A model generated the notes under the pieces. It saw nothing but the letters and a program-made list of their open reading frames with translations. It was not told where the DNA came from and made no database searches. From an uncultured Dehalococcoidia bacterium (GTDB lineage: Bacteria > Chloroflexota > Dehalococcoidia > Lucifugimonadales > Australimonadaceae): a DNA stretch of 64,000 nt. A program made the translations under genes and the position numbers. The DNA lies in the NCBI GenBank assembly GCA_958295525.1, contig OY282355.1:1339504-1403503 (forward strand), given 5' to 3'. This document shows, piece after piece, positions 19,845 through 28,155 of this stretch (the stretch's first letter is position 1; each line of letters starts with the position of its first letter).

Positions 19845-20170
19845 TTGCCCCGTCATTCCCGCCCCGTTGCCGTCATTCCCGCGTGGGCGGGAATCTCGCC
19901 CACATTTGCCCCGTCATTCCGCCCCGTTGCCGTCATTCCCGCGTAGGCGGGAATCGCACCCCCCTTGTCCCGTCGTTCCCGCGCAGGCGGGAAACTCGCC
20001 CCCATGCCCCGTCATTCCCGCGAAGGCGGGAATCCAGTGGCGCGCAAGCGCCGGACAGGCGCAACGCGCCCTGTCTCCAAATCTCGCTCCATGCCCCGTC
20101 GTTCCCGCGCAGGCGGGAATCTCGCCCCCCCGTCGTTCCCGCGCAGGCGGGAATCCCGCCCCCTTGCAAT
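19845..20170. repeat. Hairpin repeat cluster 5
   Basis: At least seven copies of the hairpin repeat occupy the divergent gap between cvpA and ispG. Their orientation (CGTCATTCCCGCG...) is opposite to that of clusters 6-9. Confidence 0.85.
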
Positions 20171-20245
20171 CGTCATCCCCGCGCGCCCGCCGGCGCTGGT
20201 AGAATTGGCGCGGACTACGAGGGAATGTCCGCCGAAAGGAGCGCT

Positions 20246-21388
20246 ATGGGCCGCCGCGTAACCAAGCCGGTATGGGTCGGCGACGTCAAGGTGGGCGGAG
20301 ACGCTCCGGTGAGCGTTCAGTCTATGACCAAGACGGACACCCGCGACGTCGAGGCGACCGTCCGCCAGATACGCGGGCTCGAGGAGGCGGGCTGCGAGAT
20401 CATCCGCTGCGCCGTCCCCGATATGGAGGCCGCGCAGGCGCTGGGCCCGATCAAGCGGCAGGCGGGCATCCCCGTCGTCGCGGACATTCACTTTCACCAC
20501 CAACTCGCGCTGGAGGCGCTGCGTCAGGGCGTGGATTGCCTGCGGCTGAACCCGGGGAACATCCGCGACCCGGAGAAGGTGCGCCTCGTTGTCCGCGAGG
20601 CGAAAGCGCGGGAGACGCCCATCCGCATCGGCGTGAACTTCGGCAGCCTGCCTCCCGTCGGCGCCATCGGGGTGACGCGCGGGCAGCATCGCCACGCCGA
20701 CGGCGTGAACCGGCTCGTCAAGGGCGCGTCCGTCTCCGGCGAGGGCGAGGCCGTCTCCGCCGTCGACCATATGGTCGCCACCGGCCTCTGGGAAATTCAA
20801 CTGCTTGAGGACTTGGACTTCGATCTGATCAAGATCTCGCTGAAAGCCTACGACGTGGACACGACCGTCGAGGCCTACCGCAAACTCGCGCGAATGGTTC
20901 CCTATCCGTTTCACTTGGGCATCACGGAGGCCGGCACCGCCCGCTCCGGCTCCATCCGCAGCGCCATCGGGCTTGGCGTGCTGCTCTACGAGGGCATCGG
21001 CGACACGATCCGCGTCTCCCTGAGCGATGATTCGCGGGAGGAGGTGGAGGCCGGCTACGAGATTCTGAAGGCGCTCGACCTCCGCAAGAAGGGCGCGCAA
21101 ATGGTCGCATGCCCCTCGTGCGGGCGCGCCGACGTGGACATCCGCAAACTCGCCAACACGGTGGACGGGATGCTGAAAGGGATGGACACGCCGGTGAAAG
21201 TCGCGGTGATGGGCTGCGAGGTGAACGGCCCCGGCGAAGCGAAAGACGCCGACGTGGGCATCGCGGCGGGGAACGGGCGCGCCGTCATCTTCCGCAAAGG
21301 CCGCAAGACGCGCGTCGTCGAGGAGGCGGATATGCTGTCCGCGCTCATAGAGGAAGTCGAGGCGGCGACCGCGGCGGGGGGGGAGTAG
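20246..21388 (+). CDS. ispG: 4-hydroxy-3-methylbut-2-enyl diphosphate synthase (flavodoxin/ferredoxin)
   Basis: 380 aa. IspG (GcpE) reductively opens methylerythritol cyclodiphosphate in the non-mevalonate isoprenoid pathway. VQSMTKTDTRDV and the TIM-barrel motifs RLNPGNI and GVNFGSL are present. The 4Fe-4S ligands are the two Cys of CPSCGR and the Cys of MGCEVNGPGEAKDAD. The ATG at 20246 follows AAAGGAG at the proper distance. An upstream ATG at 20225 is less likely, and the rest of the frame is repeat sequence. TAGAAT at 20200 is a plausible -10. Confidence 0.95.
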   Translation: MGRRVTKPVWVGDVKVGGDAPVSVQSMTKTDTRDVEATVRQIRGLEEAGCEIIRCAVPDMEAAQALGPIKRQAGIPVVADIHFHHQLALEALRQGVDCLRLNPGNIRDPEKVRLVVREAKARETPIRIGVNFGSLPPVGAIGVTRGQHRHADGVNRLVKGASVSGEGEAVSAVDHMVATGLWEIQLLEDLDFDLIKISLKAYDVDTTVEAYRKLARMVPYPFHLGITEAGTARSGSIRSAIGLGVLLYEGIGDTIRVSLSDDSREEVEAGYEILKALDLRKKGAQMVACPSCGRADVDIRKLANTVDGMLKGMDTPVKVAVMGCEVNGPGEAKDADVGIAAGNGRAVIFRKGRKTRVVEEADMLSALIEEVEAATAAGGE

Positions 21389-21397
21389 GGGAATGCG

Positions 21398-22882
21398 ATG
21401 GTTTGGGTCATCACACCGAACAGGGCGCTAATCCTCGCCAAAAGGGTGCGGGCGAGGCAAAACTTGGCGGCCGACGCATCCGAGTTGTTCTGGGCGTTTT
21501 TCACGGAGGCTTACCCCTCTCGCGAAGCCTATCTGGACAGGATGCGTTTCTTGGGTGAAACCCTTGCCGAACGCCCCGACAGTTTCACAGAGGAAGTCCG
21601 TGAGACGCTGGAGGTGGCTGTCAGAGATCCGGATTTCGGCATTGCCTTCGTTGTCAACGAGATAGAGCAACTCCGCCAAGAGTTCGACCTGCCTTACGCG
21701 CCTGATGGCGTGGGCGATGACGAGGAGACCCTCGTCGCGGCCATCCATATTCACGCGATTCACCTGGTGCGGACATACCGCCTCCACGACGGGCTGCTCA
21801 GCGAGGACGTCCGCGCGCTCGTCCAGAAATTGACAAGCCTCCGCATGCGCTTATGGAACCTGCAAGGCAAGCCCAACCTAATGGAGGAAGGCAGCGACGT
21901 GCTCGCCCCTGACTTGGTGGTCGCCCGGGTGGATGTGGAGATAGCCGCGCAGGACGGCGAGTACGAGCGAGCGTTGCGGCTGATGGCGGACAACCTCCCG
22001 AAAGAGTTGTTTGCCGAGGTGCGGCTAGGCGCCAACGCGCCGGATGAAGCGCGATGGACGTTCAACGGGATCGCGCAGCGCATCGTCAACTGGATAAACG
22101 CGCTCAAAAGTAACCGGAACACCGACTGGGACGCGATACTTGAGATGTTCAATCAGTTTGCCCTCGGCAGTATGCACGGCGGCGAAATTGTGACCGACGA
22201 CGATGGCTTTTCCGGCTTCTTGATTGACTATGATCAGATGCTAAAAGCATGGGTCCGAGGCTCGCTCTCGTTGCCGGAAATCCGCAGCATCTTCGAGGAG
22301 CGCGAGGACGCCGCCGCCGAGCGCAGGCTGCAGGTCTACTATTTCGCTGACGGCCTCTGGCAGGCGCTGCCCAACCGTGCGCGAGCGGCATTGGTGTCCG
22401 CCGACCGCGCATTCGTGTCAGGCGGCGCAGGCAGGGCTTCGGGCATCCTCAACGAACTGCGTATCGCTGCAGAGGAACTGCTGCGCTATCGCCTATGGGA
22501 GCCGCTCATCCTATGGATGGAAAGGCAGCCGGATTACCTGACAAGCCCCGACTTCGTTGAGATACGCTATGCTCGTGAGCGAGCCCATAGGGGAAGCCCT
22601 AGTTTGGAGACGCACGAACGCCTCCTTCGCGACGGCATAGGAGTTGGCCGCTTCCTTCGGGAGCGGGTCGTCGGGGACAAGACAGGGTTGCAGTTCATCA
22701 CGCAGCAGGCGGCGAAGCATCTAGGGCGGCTTCGGCAAGCGCGCAACGCTGCGGAGCACGAGCCGGGCTACGAGGCCGACTCCGCCGCGATCCGCGACCT
22801 CTATGCGGAGGCGGTCGGCGTCGGGCGGAAGGGCGTTCTGCCCGAAATGGCGCGGCTGCTGGGGAGTAGGCGCGGAACGTAG
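21398..22882 (+). CDS. Unknown 494-aa protein with a HEPN-like C-terminus
   Basis: I do not recognise a named family. The protein is soluble, mostly helical and acidic. Near residues 449-454 it has RNAAEH within a helical region, fitting the Rx4-6H active-site motif of HEPN ribonuclease domains, so a HEPN role is possible but unproved. The upstream part contains a repeated pattern of helical hairpins with Trp/Leu. It starts 9 nt after ispG and may be cotranscribed. Its codon use has more A/T-ending codons than ispG, which could mean a different origin. Confidence 0.6.
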   Translation: MVWVITPNRALILAKRVRARQNLAADASELFWAFFTEAYPSREAYLDRMRFLGETLAERPDSFTEEVRETLEVAVRDPDFGIAFVVNEIEQLRQEFDLPYAPDGVGDDEETLVAAIHIHAIHLVRTYRLHDGLLSEDVRALVQKLTSLRMRLWNLQGKPNLMEEGSDVLAPDLVVARVDVEIAAQDGEYERALRLMADNLPKELFAEVRLGANAPDEARWTFNGIAQRIVNWINALKSNRNTDWDAILEMFNQFALGSMHGGEIVTDDDGFSGFLIDYDQMLKAWVRGSLSLPEIRSIFEEREDAAAERRLQVYYFADGLWQALPNRARAALVSADRAFVSGGAGRASGILNELRIAAEELLRYRLWEPLILWMERQPDYLTSPDFVEIRYARERAHRGSPSLETHERLLRDGIGVGRFLRERVVGDKTGLQFITQQAAKHLGRLRQARNAAEHEPGYEADSAAIRDLYAEAVGVGRKGVLPEMARLLGSRRGT

Positions 22883-22887
22883 CCGCG

Positions 22888-23484
22888 CTACGCTTCCGCG
22901 TTCCCCCAGCGGTCGTAGTAAGTGATCTCGGCGACGGGCTTGCGGCGGCTCCCGCCGAGGTGGTCGGGATCCTGGGGGTAGCCCATCGGAATGAGCGCCA
23001 TCATCTCCCAGCCGTCGGGGACGCCGAGCAGTTCGGCGACTTCGTCGTAGCAGTGCTGCCAGATCGTGGTGAGGCGCGTGCCGAGCCCCATCGCGGCGGC
23101 GGCGAGCATCAGGTTCTGGACGGCGGGGTAGATCGACGCGCCCCGGTACGCCTCGCCTCCGGTGATGGGCCACCGCTCGACGCAGGCCATCACGACGACG
23201 GGCACGTCGGCCATCGCCTCGCTGAAGTGGGGCGGCTCGTCCGCCGGACGCGGCGGGGGCGCGCTCCCGCGTGAGCGGCGCTGGCCTTCGACGTACAACT
23301 CGCCGAGGCGCCGCTTCGTCTCGTGGTCGCGCGCGACGATGAAGCGCCACGGCTGGCGGTTGCTTCCGGATGGCGCGCGGGTCGCGGCCTCGATGACGCG
23401 CTCGACCGCGCCCTCCGGCAGCGGGTCGGGCTTGTAGTGGGCGATTCCCCTCTGGCTGCGGACGACGTCGAAGAAATCAGGCAT
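22888..23484 (-). CDS. Nitroreductase-family flavoprotein
   Basis: 198 aa. The family fold binds FMN and reduces nitro or quinone-like substrates, or acts in specialised oxidations. RSQRGIAHYKPDPLP at the N-terminus and ATRAPSGSNRQPWRFIV are the FMN-binding motifs; AAAAMGLGTRLTTIW and MGYPQDPD follow. GGGGAGG precedes the ATG, and a TAGAAT box lies about 30 nt upstream. The stop is 5 nt from the end of the convergent HEPN-like gene. The substrate is not deducible. Confidence 0.88.
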   Translation of the reverse strand: MPDFFDVVRSQRGIAHYKPDPLPEGAVERVIEAATRAPSGSNRQPWRFIVARDHETKRRLGELYVEGQRRSRGSAPPPRPADEPPHFSEAMADVPVVVMACVERWPITGGEAYRGASIYPAVQNLMLAAAAMGLGTRLTTIWQHCYDEVAELLGVPDGWEMMALIPMGYPQDPDHLGGSRRKPVAEITYYDRWGNAEA

Positions 23485-23583
23485 CGGAGCCTCCCCGTGA
23501 ATGAGTGCGAGCGTATTCTACGGGATTCCCGGCGCGGAAGGAGCGCCGTCTACAATATCCTAATCGGAAGACGGAGGTCACCT

Positions 23584-24021
23584 ATGTCAATCGGCCTCGA
23601 GGCCAACCTCGGCGCTGAGCAGTTGGAGATAGACGCGCTCATGCTCGTGGACTGGGCGGAGACGATCAACGGAAAACTCTACGTCCAGGGGGGCGGCTGG
23701 GACCGCTGGATGCTCGCCCCGAACCGCCCTGTCGAGTTCGCCATCGCCGCCTCCATCCTCACCCCGTGGAACCTTGCGAACCAAGAGCAGGAGTTCTCCA
23801 TCGCCATCGAAAGCGAGGACGGCGCGACCGTCGCCCCGCTGTTGACCGGCTCCTTCACCGTGGGGCGCCCTCCCACCGCGCGCCCGGGCCAATTGTTCCG
23901 CTCGCCCATCACCGCCCGCGTCGCAATGCCGAAGTTGACCGCAGGCGTCTACCGCGTGGTGATGAACGCGCGGGGAGCGGCCCCAAAATCCGTGGCCTTC
24001 TACGCCGTGGATGTTAGGTAA
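23584..24021 (+). CDS. DUF6941-like hypothetical protein, 3' end inside an IS inverted repeat
   Basis: 145 aa, resembling a family common in Chloroflexota (DUF6941-like): the N-terminus has LMLVDWAETINGKLYVQGGG, followed by beta-strands. GGAGG stands 6 nt before the ATG and TACAAT at 23551 is a -10 candidate. The stop codon TAA (24019-24021) is the first three bases of the inverted repeat bounding the transposase remnant, so the insertion supplied the present stop and the original C-terminus may have been longer. Confidence 0.7.
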   Translation: MSIGLEANLGAEQLEIDALMLVDWAETINGKLYVQGGGWDRWMLAPNRPVEFAIAASILTPWNLANQEQEFSIAIESEDGATVAPLLTGSFTVGRPPTARPGQLFRSPITARVAMPKLTAGVYRVVMNARGAAPKSVAFYAVDVR

Positions 24022-24806
24022 TTCGTTGACCCCGGCGCGCTCCTCCCCGCCAAGCGCGGCCCGCGCTGGCGAACACGCCGCACCCTCCCCTTCATCGAGC
24101 AGCTCGTCCTCGCCCACCGGCGCATGGGCAACAACCGCTACGAAATCTTCGCTATCCTCAAGCCCACACTTGGCGCCCATACGCCGAAGCCCACCACCAT
24201 CTACGCCATCTGCGAACGCCACGGCCTCAACAAGTTGACTCCTCCGATGCAGCAGTCCAAACGCCGGATCATCAATACCCGCGCCGGGGAGTTGGGGCAT
24301 CTCGACTGCCACTACCTGGGCAAAGACCAGATCGTGGGGAGCGCGCGGCGGCGCTACATCGTGTGCGTGCTGGACTCCTGCACGCGGCTGGCCTGGGCGG
24401 AGGTGGTGGACGATCTGCGGAGTCTGAGCGTGATGTTCGCGGCGCTCAAGGGGCTGAACGCGCTGAACGCGGAGTACGGGGTTCGGTTCGAGGCGCTGCT
24501 GACGGACAACGGGCCGGAGGTGGCGTCGCGGGCGAACGCGGCGGGGCATCCGATGGAGCGTCTGCTCGTGGAGTTGGGGATCAAGCATCGGTACACGCGG
24601 CCGTATCGCCCGCAGACGAATGGGAAGGTGGAGCGGTTTTGGCGGACGCTGAACGAGGACGTGCTGGAGGGGACGACGTTCGAGACGGCGGAGGAGTTGA
24701 AGGAGGAGTTGGGGCTGTACCTGTTGTACTACAACACGGAGAGGCCGCATCAGGGTCTGGGGGGCAGGACGCCCCTCCAAGCCCTGCAGGATCTGTCAAC
24801 GAATTA
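24019..24806 (+). mobile_element. IS481-like element remnant bounded by a 12-bp inverted repeat
   Basis: TAATTCGTTGAC (24019-24030) and its exact reverse complement (24795-24806) flank an rve-type transposase reading frame. The right end is also an imperfect palindrome (TGTCAAC...GTTGACA). No target-site duplication is obvious. The sequence after the right end (24808-24829) recurs at 12544-12565. Confidence 0.6.
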
Positions 24807-24807
24807 G
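24022..24807 (+). pseudogene. IS481/rve-type transposase, 5'-truncated
   Basis: The DDE integrase core is intact: Asp in GHLDCHY, Asp in LLTDNGPE and Glu in KVERFWRTLNED, then YYNTERPHQGLGGRTP. The frame is open from 24022 but the N-terminal helix-turn-helix region expected in IS481-type transposases (about 100 aa) is missing, because the element begins directly after the upstream stop codon. The first in-frame ATG is 24124 (227 aa). Loss of the DNA-binding part implies an immobile relic, unless an N-terminal partner exists elsewhere. Confidence 0.75.
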
Positions 24808-24990
24808 TTGACATCTACAGGAATGACGGTAGGAGGTAGATTCCCGCCTACGCGGGAATGACGAATGCAAGGGGGCGGGAATGACGACGAGGGGGCGCGC
24901 CCCGTCAAGGGGCGAGATTCCCGCCTACGCGGGAATGACGATGCTCGATGCTCCCAGTAGGTTCCCGCATTCGCGGGAATGACGTGGCGG
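24808..24990. repeat. Hairpin repeat cluster 6
   Basis: Starts with the 22-mer shared with 12544-12565, then three or four hairpin copies with TACGCGGGAATGACG tails. It fills the gap before the iron-type ABC operon; about 130 nt between the cluster and the operon start show no other feature. Confidence 0.8.
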
Positions 24991-25125
24991 GTGGGGTGAT
25001 TTGGAGACGATACGCTTAGCGGGGAGGGCAGGGCTTGACGTTTCGCGCTCAGAAAGGTAGCGTTCCCGCTAACTATGCGCCGGGGCGCGTTCGCAACCGC
25101 TCCGGGCGACCGAGGGAGGATGGTC

Positions 25126-26283
25126 GTGAAGAAGTTGACACTCGCGTTGAGCGCAATGCTCGCGCTTCTCGTTATCGCCGCTTGCGGGGCGGACCCCACC
25201 CCAACGCCCCGGCCCACCGCGACGCCTATGCCCACTCCGACCCAGGCGATGATGGAGCAGCCCACGGCCGCGCCCACCGCAATGCCCGCCAAGAGCCTCG
25301 AGGAAATGCTCTACGAAGAGGCGCTCGCCACGAACGACGGCAAGATAGCCTGGGTGTTCCCGACTCGCGCGTCTCAGGGCGACCCCATTATGGAGGCGTT
25401 CGAGGACGAGTACCCCGGACTCGACGTGGAACTCACGACCAAGAGCACGAGCGAGGTCACCGAAGGCTTGCTCCTCGAGAATCAGTTGGGCACGCTCACC
25501 GCCGACGTCTCCGACCCCGGCCGCGACAGCCGCTTGCTGGACAGAGGCATCTTCGCCGACAGCACGGACATCTTCGACGACGTGGGCATTCCCGAGCAGG
25601 CGCGCTACGCCGACGGCCTGGCGACGCTCTACGTGCCGCTCGCGCACGGCGTTATGTACAACACTGATGAAGTGACCGGCGACGACATCCCCCAGACTTA
25701 CGATGACCTGCTCGATCCGAAATGGAACGGCCTGATGGTGCTGGAGGACCGGCTCAAGGGCTTCATCTACCTGACCGACTTGCCCGAGTACAACGGGCGC
25801 TACGAGAACCTGTGGCCGGAAGAGGACGTTCTCGCGTACTTGACGGAACTGGAGAAGCAAGACGTTCTCATTCAGCACGGCAACACGACCGTCTCCAACA
25901 CCGTCGCGAGCGGCGAGCGGCCCATCAGCCCGGACGTGAACGTGGCGTCGATCGGAAACGCCATCGCGCAGGGGCATCCGGTGGAACTAGCGCCCGTGAC
26001 GCCGAACGCCATTGAGCAATGGCTCATCGGCGCGGTGGCGGACGGGCCGAACCCCGCCGGCGGCAGGCTGTTCTTCCGCTGGCTGCTGAGCGCCGACCAG
26101 GGCATTCCCGTCCGCGTCTCCGTCCAGCCCGGCACGAGCCTCGACCCCGCATCCGGCGACATCATCGGGGAGCGCGCGGCGCGGTTGAACCTCCAGATCG
26201 GCTACACCGGCATCGAGATGGCGGACAACTTCTCGCGCCTGCAGGCGGTCTACCGCGAGGCGCTTGGGATCCCGACCAGTTAG
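25126..26283 (+). CDS. Iron-type ABC transporter substrate-binding lipoprotein
   Basis: 385 aa. The signal peptide LALSAMLALLVIAAC ends at a lipobox Cys, followed by a short Pro/Thr linker. The body matches the Fe3+/thiamine class of solute-binding proteins (AfuA/FbpA-like): KIAWVFPTRASQGDPIMEAFEDEYPG at the start, YDDLLDPKWNG in the middle and a C-terminal half with FFRWLLSADQG. GTG at 26126 minus 1000, that is 25126, is chosen because GAGGGAGG lies 6 nt upstream; the ATG at 25120 abuts the ribosome-binding site. It is the first gene of an importer operon with the permease and ATPase. The substrate is likely Fe3+ but unproved. Confidence 0.85.
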   Translation: MKKLTLALSAMLALLVIAACGADPTPTPRPTATPMPTPTQAMMEQPTAAPTAMPAKSLEEMLYEEALATNDGKIAWVFPTRASQGDPIMEAFEDEYPGLDVELTTKSTSEVTEGLLLENQLGTLTADVSDPGRDSRLLDRGIFADSTDIFDDVGIPEQARYADGLATLYVPLAHGVMYNTDEVTGDDIPQTYDDLLDPKWNGLMVLEDRLKGFIYLTDLPEYNGRYENLWPEEDVLAYLTELEKQDVLIQHGNTTVSNTVASGERPISPDVNVASIGNAIAQGHPVELAPVTPNAIEQWLIGAVADGPNPAGGRLFFRWLLSADQGIPVRVSVQPGTSLDPASGDIIGERAARLNLQIGYTGIEMADNFSRLQAVYREALGIPTS

Positions 26284-26299
26284 CGCAAGGGCCAAGAGC

Positions 26300-26369
26300 G
26301 GGAGGGCAGGCTTCGCGCAAGCCTGCCCTCCCGACGTTCCCAACGCTTCTCCGCTACGGCGGAGCGTTG
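26300..26369 (+). promoter_or_regulatory. Two intercistronic hairpins between binding protein and permease
   Basis: A perfect 14-bp stem (26300-26313 with 26319-26332, loop CGCGC) is followed by a second stem (CAACG...CTCCGC, 26341-26354 with 26359-26369, 3-nt bulge). No U-run follows, so it is not a classical terminator. Such structures between binding-protein and permease genes commonly protect the upstream message and lower downstream expression. Confidence 0.6.
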
Positions 26370-26400
26370 GATATACGCAATTCAGCGGAGGAGCGGGATC

Positions 26401-28146
26401 GTGGCGACCGCCGCGCAAACAGTTCGCAGGTTCGCGCCCGGGCGTCTTGCGAACTTGGAACCTCAGTACGTCATCTTGGTTGGCGGACTGGGGCTGATTC
26501 TTGCGCTCCTGGTTCTCGCGCCGCTCGCCATCCTCCTCTTCTACAGCCTCTGGAGCGTGGGGCCGGTGGATGACGGCGGCTCATTCACGCTGGAGAACTA
26601 CCGCAAGACGTTTCTCGCCGGCTCGACCTACCGCCTGCTCTTCAACACCGCCGTCTTCGGCATAGGCTCCGTCGCGCTTGGCCTCGTGTTCGGCGTCTCG
26701 CTCGCGTGGGTCGTCGAGCGCACGAACGCGCCGTTCCGCAACTTCGCGTTCGTCGTCGCCATCATCACGGCGGGCATTCCGCCTCTGCTCTACGCGATGG
26801 CGTGGGTTTTCTTGCTCAACGAGCGCACGGGGGTGTTCAACATTCCCTTCACGCAGTGGCTCGGATGGAACAAGGGGATATTCAGCCCGTACACGCTGGG
26901 GACGCTCGTCGTGGTCGAGGCGTTCCGCCTCACGCCCACCATCTTCCTCATGGTCGTCGGCCTCTTTCGCAGTATGGATCCGGCGCTGGAGGAAGCCGCC
27001 GCGACCTCCGGCGCGGATATGCGGACGACCGTCCGGCGCGTGACGCTGCCCGTAATGCTGCCGGGGCTGCTGGGCGTCATCATCTTCGTCGGCACGGCCA
27101 CGATCGGCCTCTTCGAATTGCCCGCGATTCTCGGAATGCCCGGCGGCATTCACGTGTTCGCCACGCGCATCTACCTGGCGATGGACACGACGCCCCGCGA
27201 CTACGGCTTGGCCACGAGCCTCGGAACCGTCGCCGCGCTCATCGGCATCGTCGGCATCTACTACTACCACCGCGTCACCCGCGTGCAGCAGAAGTTCGCC
27301 ACGATCACGGGCAAAGGCTACCGGCCCCGCCGCATAGACCTGGGGCGGTTCCGCAAGTGGGCGGGAGCGGCCATCATCTTCTACTTCTTCCTGATGGTCG
27401 TGCTGCCCTCCGTCGTCCTCATCTATGCAAGCACGCAGCCCTTCTTCAAGCCTCCGTCCATCTCCGCGTTCGAGAACGCCAACCTCGACGCCTACCGCGA
27501 GATATTCGGGCAGGAAGGGTTTTGGATCGGCTTGCGGAACTCTCTCACGCTCATCGCCACCGTTCCCATCGCCACGATGCTCGTCTCGGCCATCGTTTCT
27601 TGGGTCGTCGTCCGGTCAAAGGCGCGCGGGCGCGGGCTGTTGGACACGCTCGCGTTCATCCCCTTCACCGCGCCGAGCATCGTGTTCGGCCTCGCCTTCC
27701 TGCTCATCGCGTTCTGGATAGACTGGATACCCGTCTACGGCACGATATGGCTCATCGTCATCGTCCACGTCGCCCGCTTCCTCGCTTACGGCACGCGGGC
27801 GACGAACGGCGCGATGTTCCAATTGCACAAGGAACTGGAGGAGGCCGGATCGGTGAGCGGCGTGGGCTGGCTCACGGTGTTCCGGCAAATAACGCTGCGC
27901 CTGCTCGTGCCCTCGCTCATCGCGGGCTGGCTCTGGGTCGCCATCCACAGCGGGCGCGAACTCTCGATGGCGCTCCTCCTCAGCACGCGCGACAGCCAGA
28001 TACTGTCGCTCGTGGCATGGGGCGCTTGGGAGAACGGACGCTCCTCGGAGGCGGCGGCGGTCGGCATGATTCTGATGGTGATGATGACCGTCATCGTCAT
28101 CCTCGCGCGGATCGTCACCGTCCGCCTCACGAGAGAACACGGATAG
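26401..28146 (+). CDS. Iron-type ABC transporter permease, two fused halves
   Basis: 581 aa with about twelve membrane spans, the FbpB/SfuB layout in which two permease modules are fused. Each half carries an EAA loop: EEAAATSGADMRTTVRRVTLP in the first and EEAGSVSGVGWLTVFRQI in the second, which contact the ATPase. GTG start with GGAGGAG 7 nt upstream. It lies 9 nt before the ATPase gene. With the binding protein it should move ferric iron or a similar ion across the membrane. Confidence 0.92.
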   Translation: MATAAQTVRRFAPGRLANLEPQYVILVGGLGLILALLVLAPLAILLFYSLWSVGPVDDGGSFTLENYRKTFLAGSTYRLLFNTAVFGIGSVALGLVFGVSLAWVVERTNAPFRNFAFVVAIITAGIPPLLYAMAWVFLLNERTGVFNIPFTQWLGWNKGIFSPYTLGTLVVVEAFRLTPTIFLMVVGLFRSMDPALEEAAATSGADMRTTVRRVTLPVMLPGLLGVIIFVGTATIGLFELPAILGMPGGIHVFATRIYLAMDTTPRDYGLATSLGTVAALIGIVGIYYYHRVTRVQQKFATITGKGYRPRRIDLGRFRKWAGAAIIFYFFLMVVLPSVVLIYASTQPFFKPPSISAFENANLDAYREIFGQEGFWIGLRNSLTLIATVPIATMLVSAIVSWVVVRSKARGRGLLDTLAFIPFTAPSIVFGLAFLLIAFWIDWIPVYGTIWLIVIVHVARFLAYGTRATNGAMFQLHKELEEAGSVSGVGWLTVFRQITLRLLVPSLIAGWLWVAIHSGRELSMALLLSTRDSQILSLVAWGAWENGRSSEAAAVGMILMVMMTVIVILARIVTVRLTREHG

Positions 28147-28155
28147 GGGAAGCAT

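Noticed and set aside
26300-26332. Rho-independent terminator ending the binding-protein transcript
   Set aside because: The stem is strong but no U-tract follows, and the permease and ATPase genes downstream clearly belong to the same operon.
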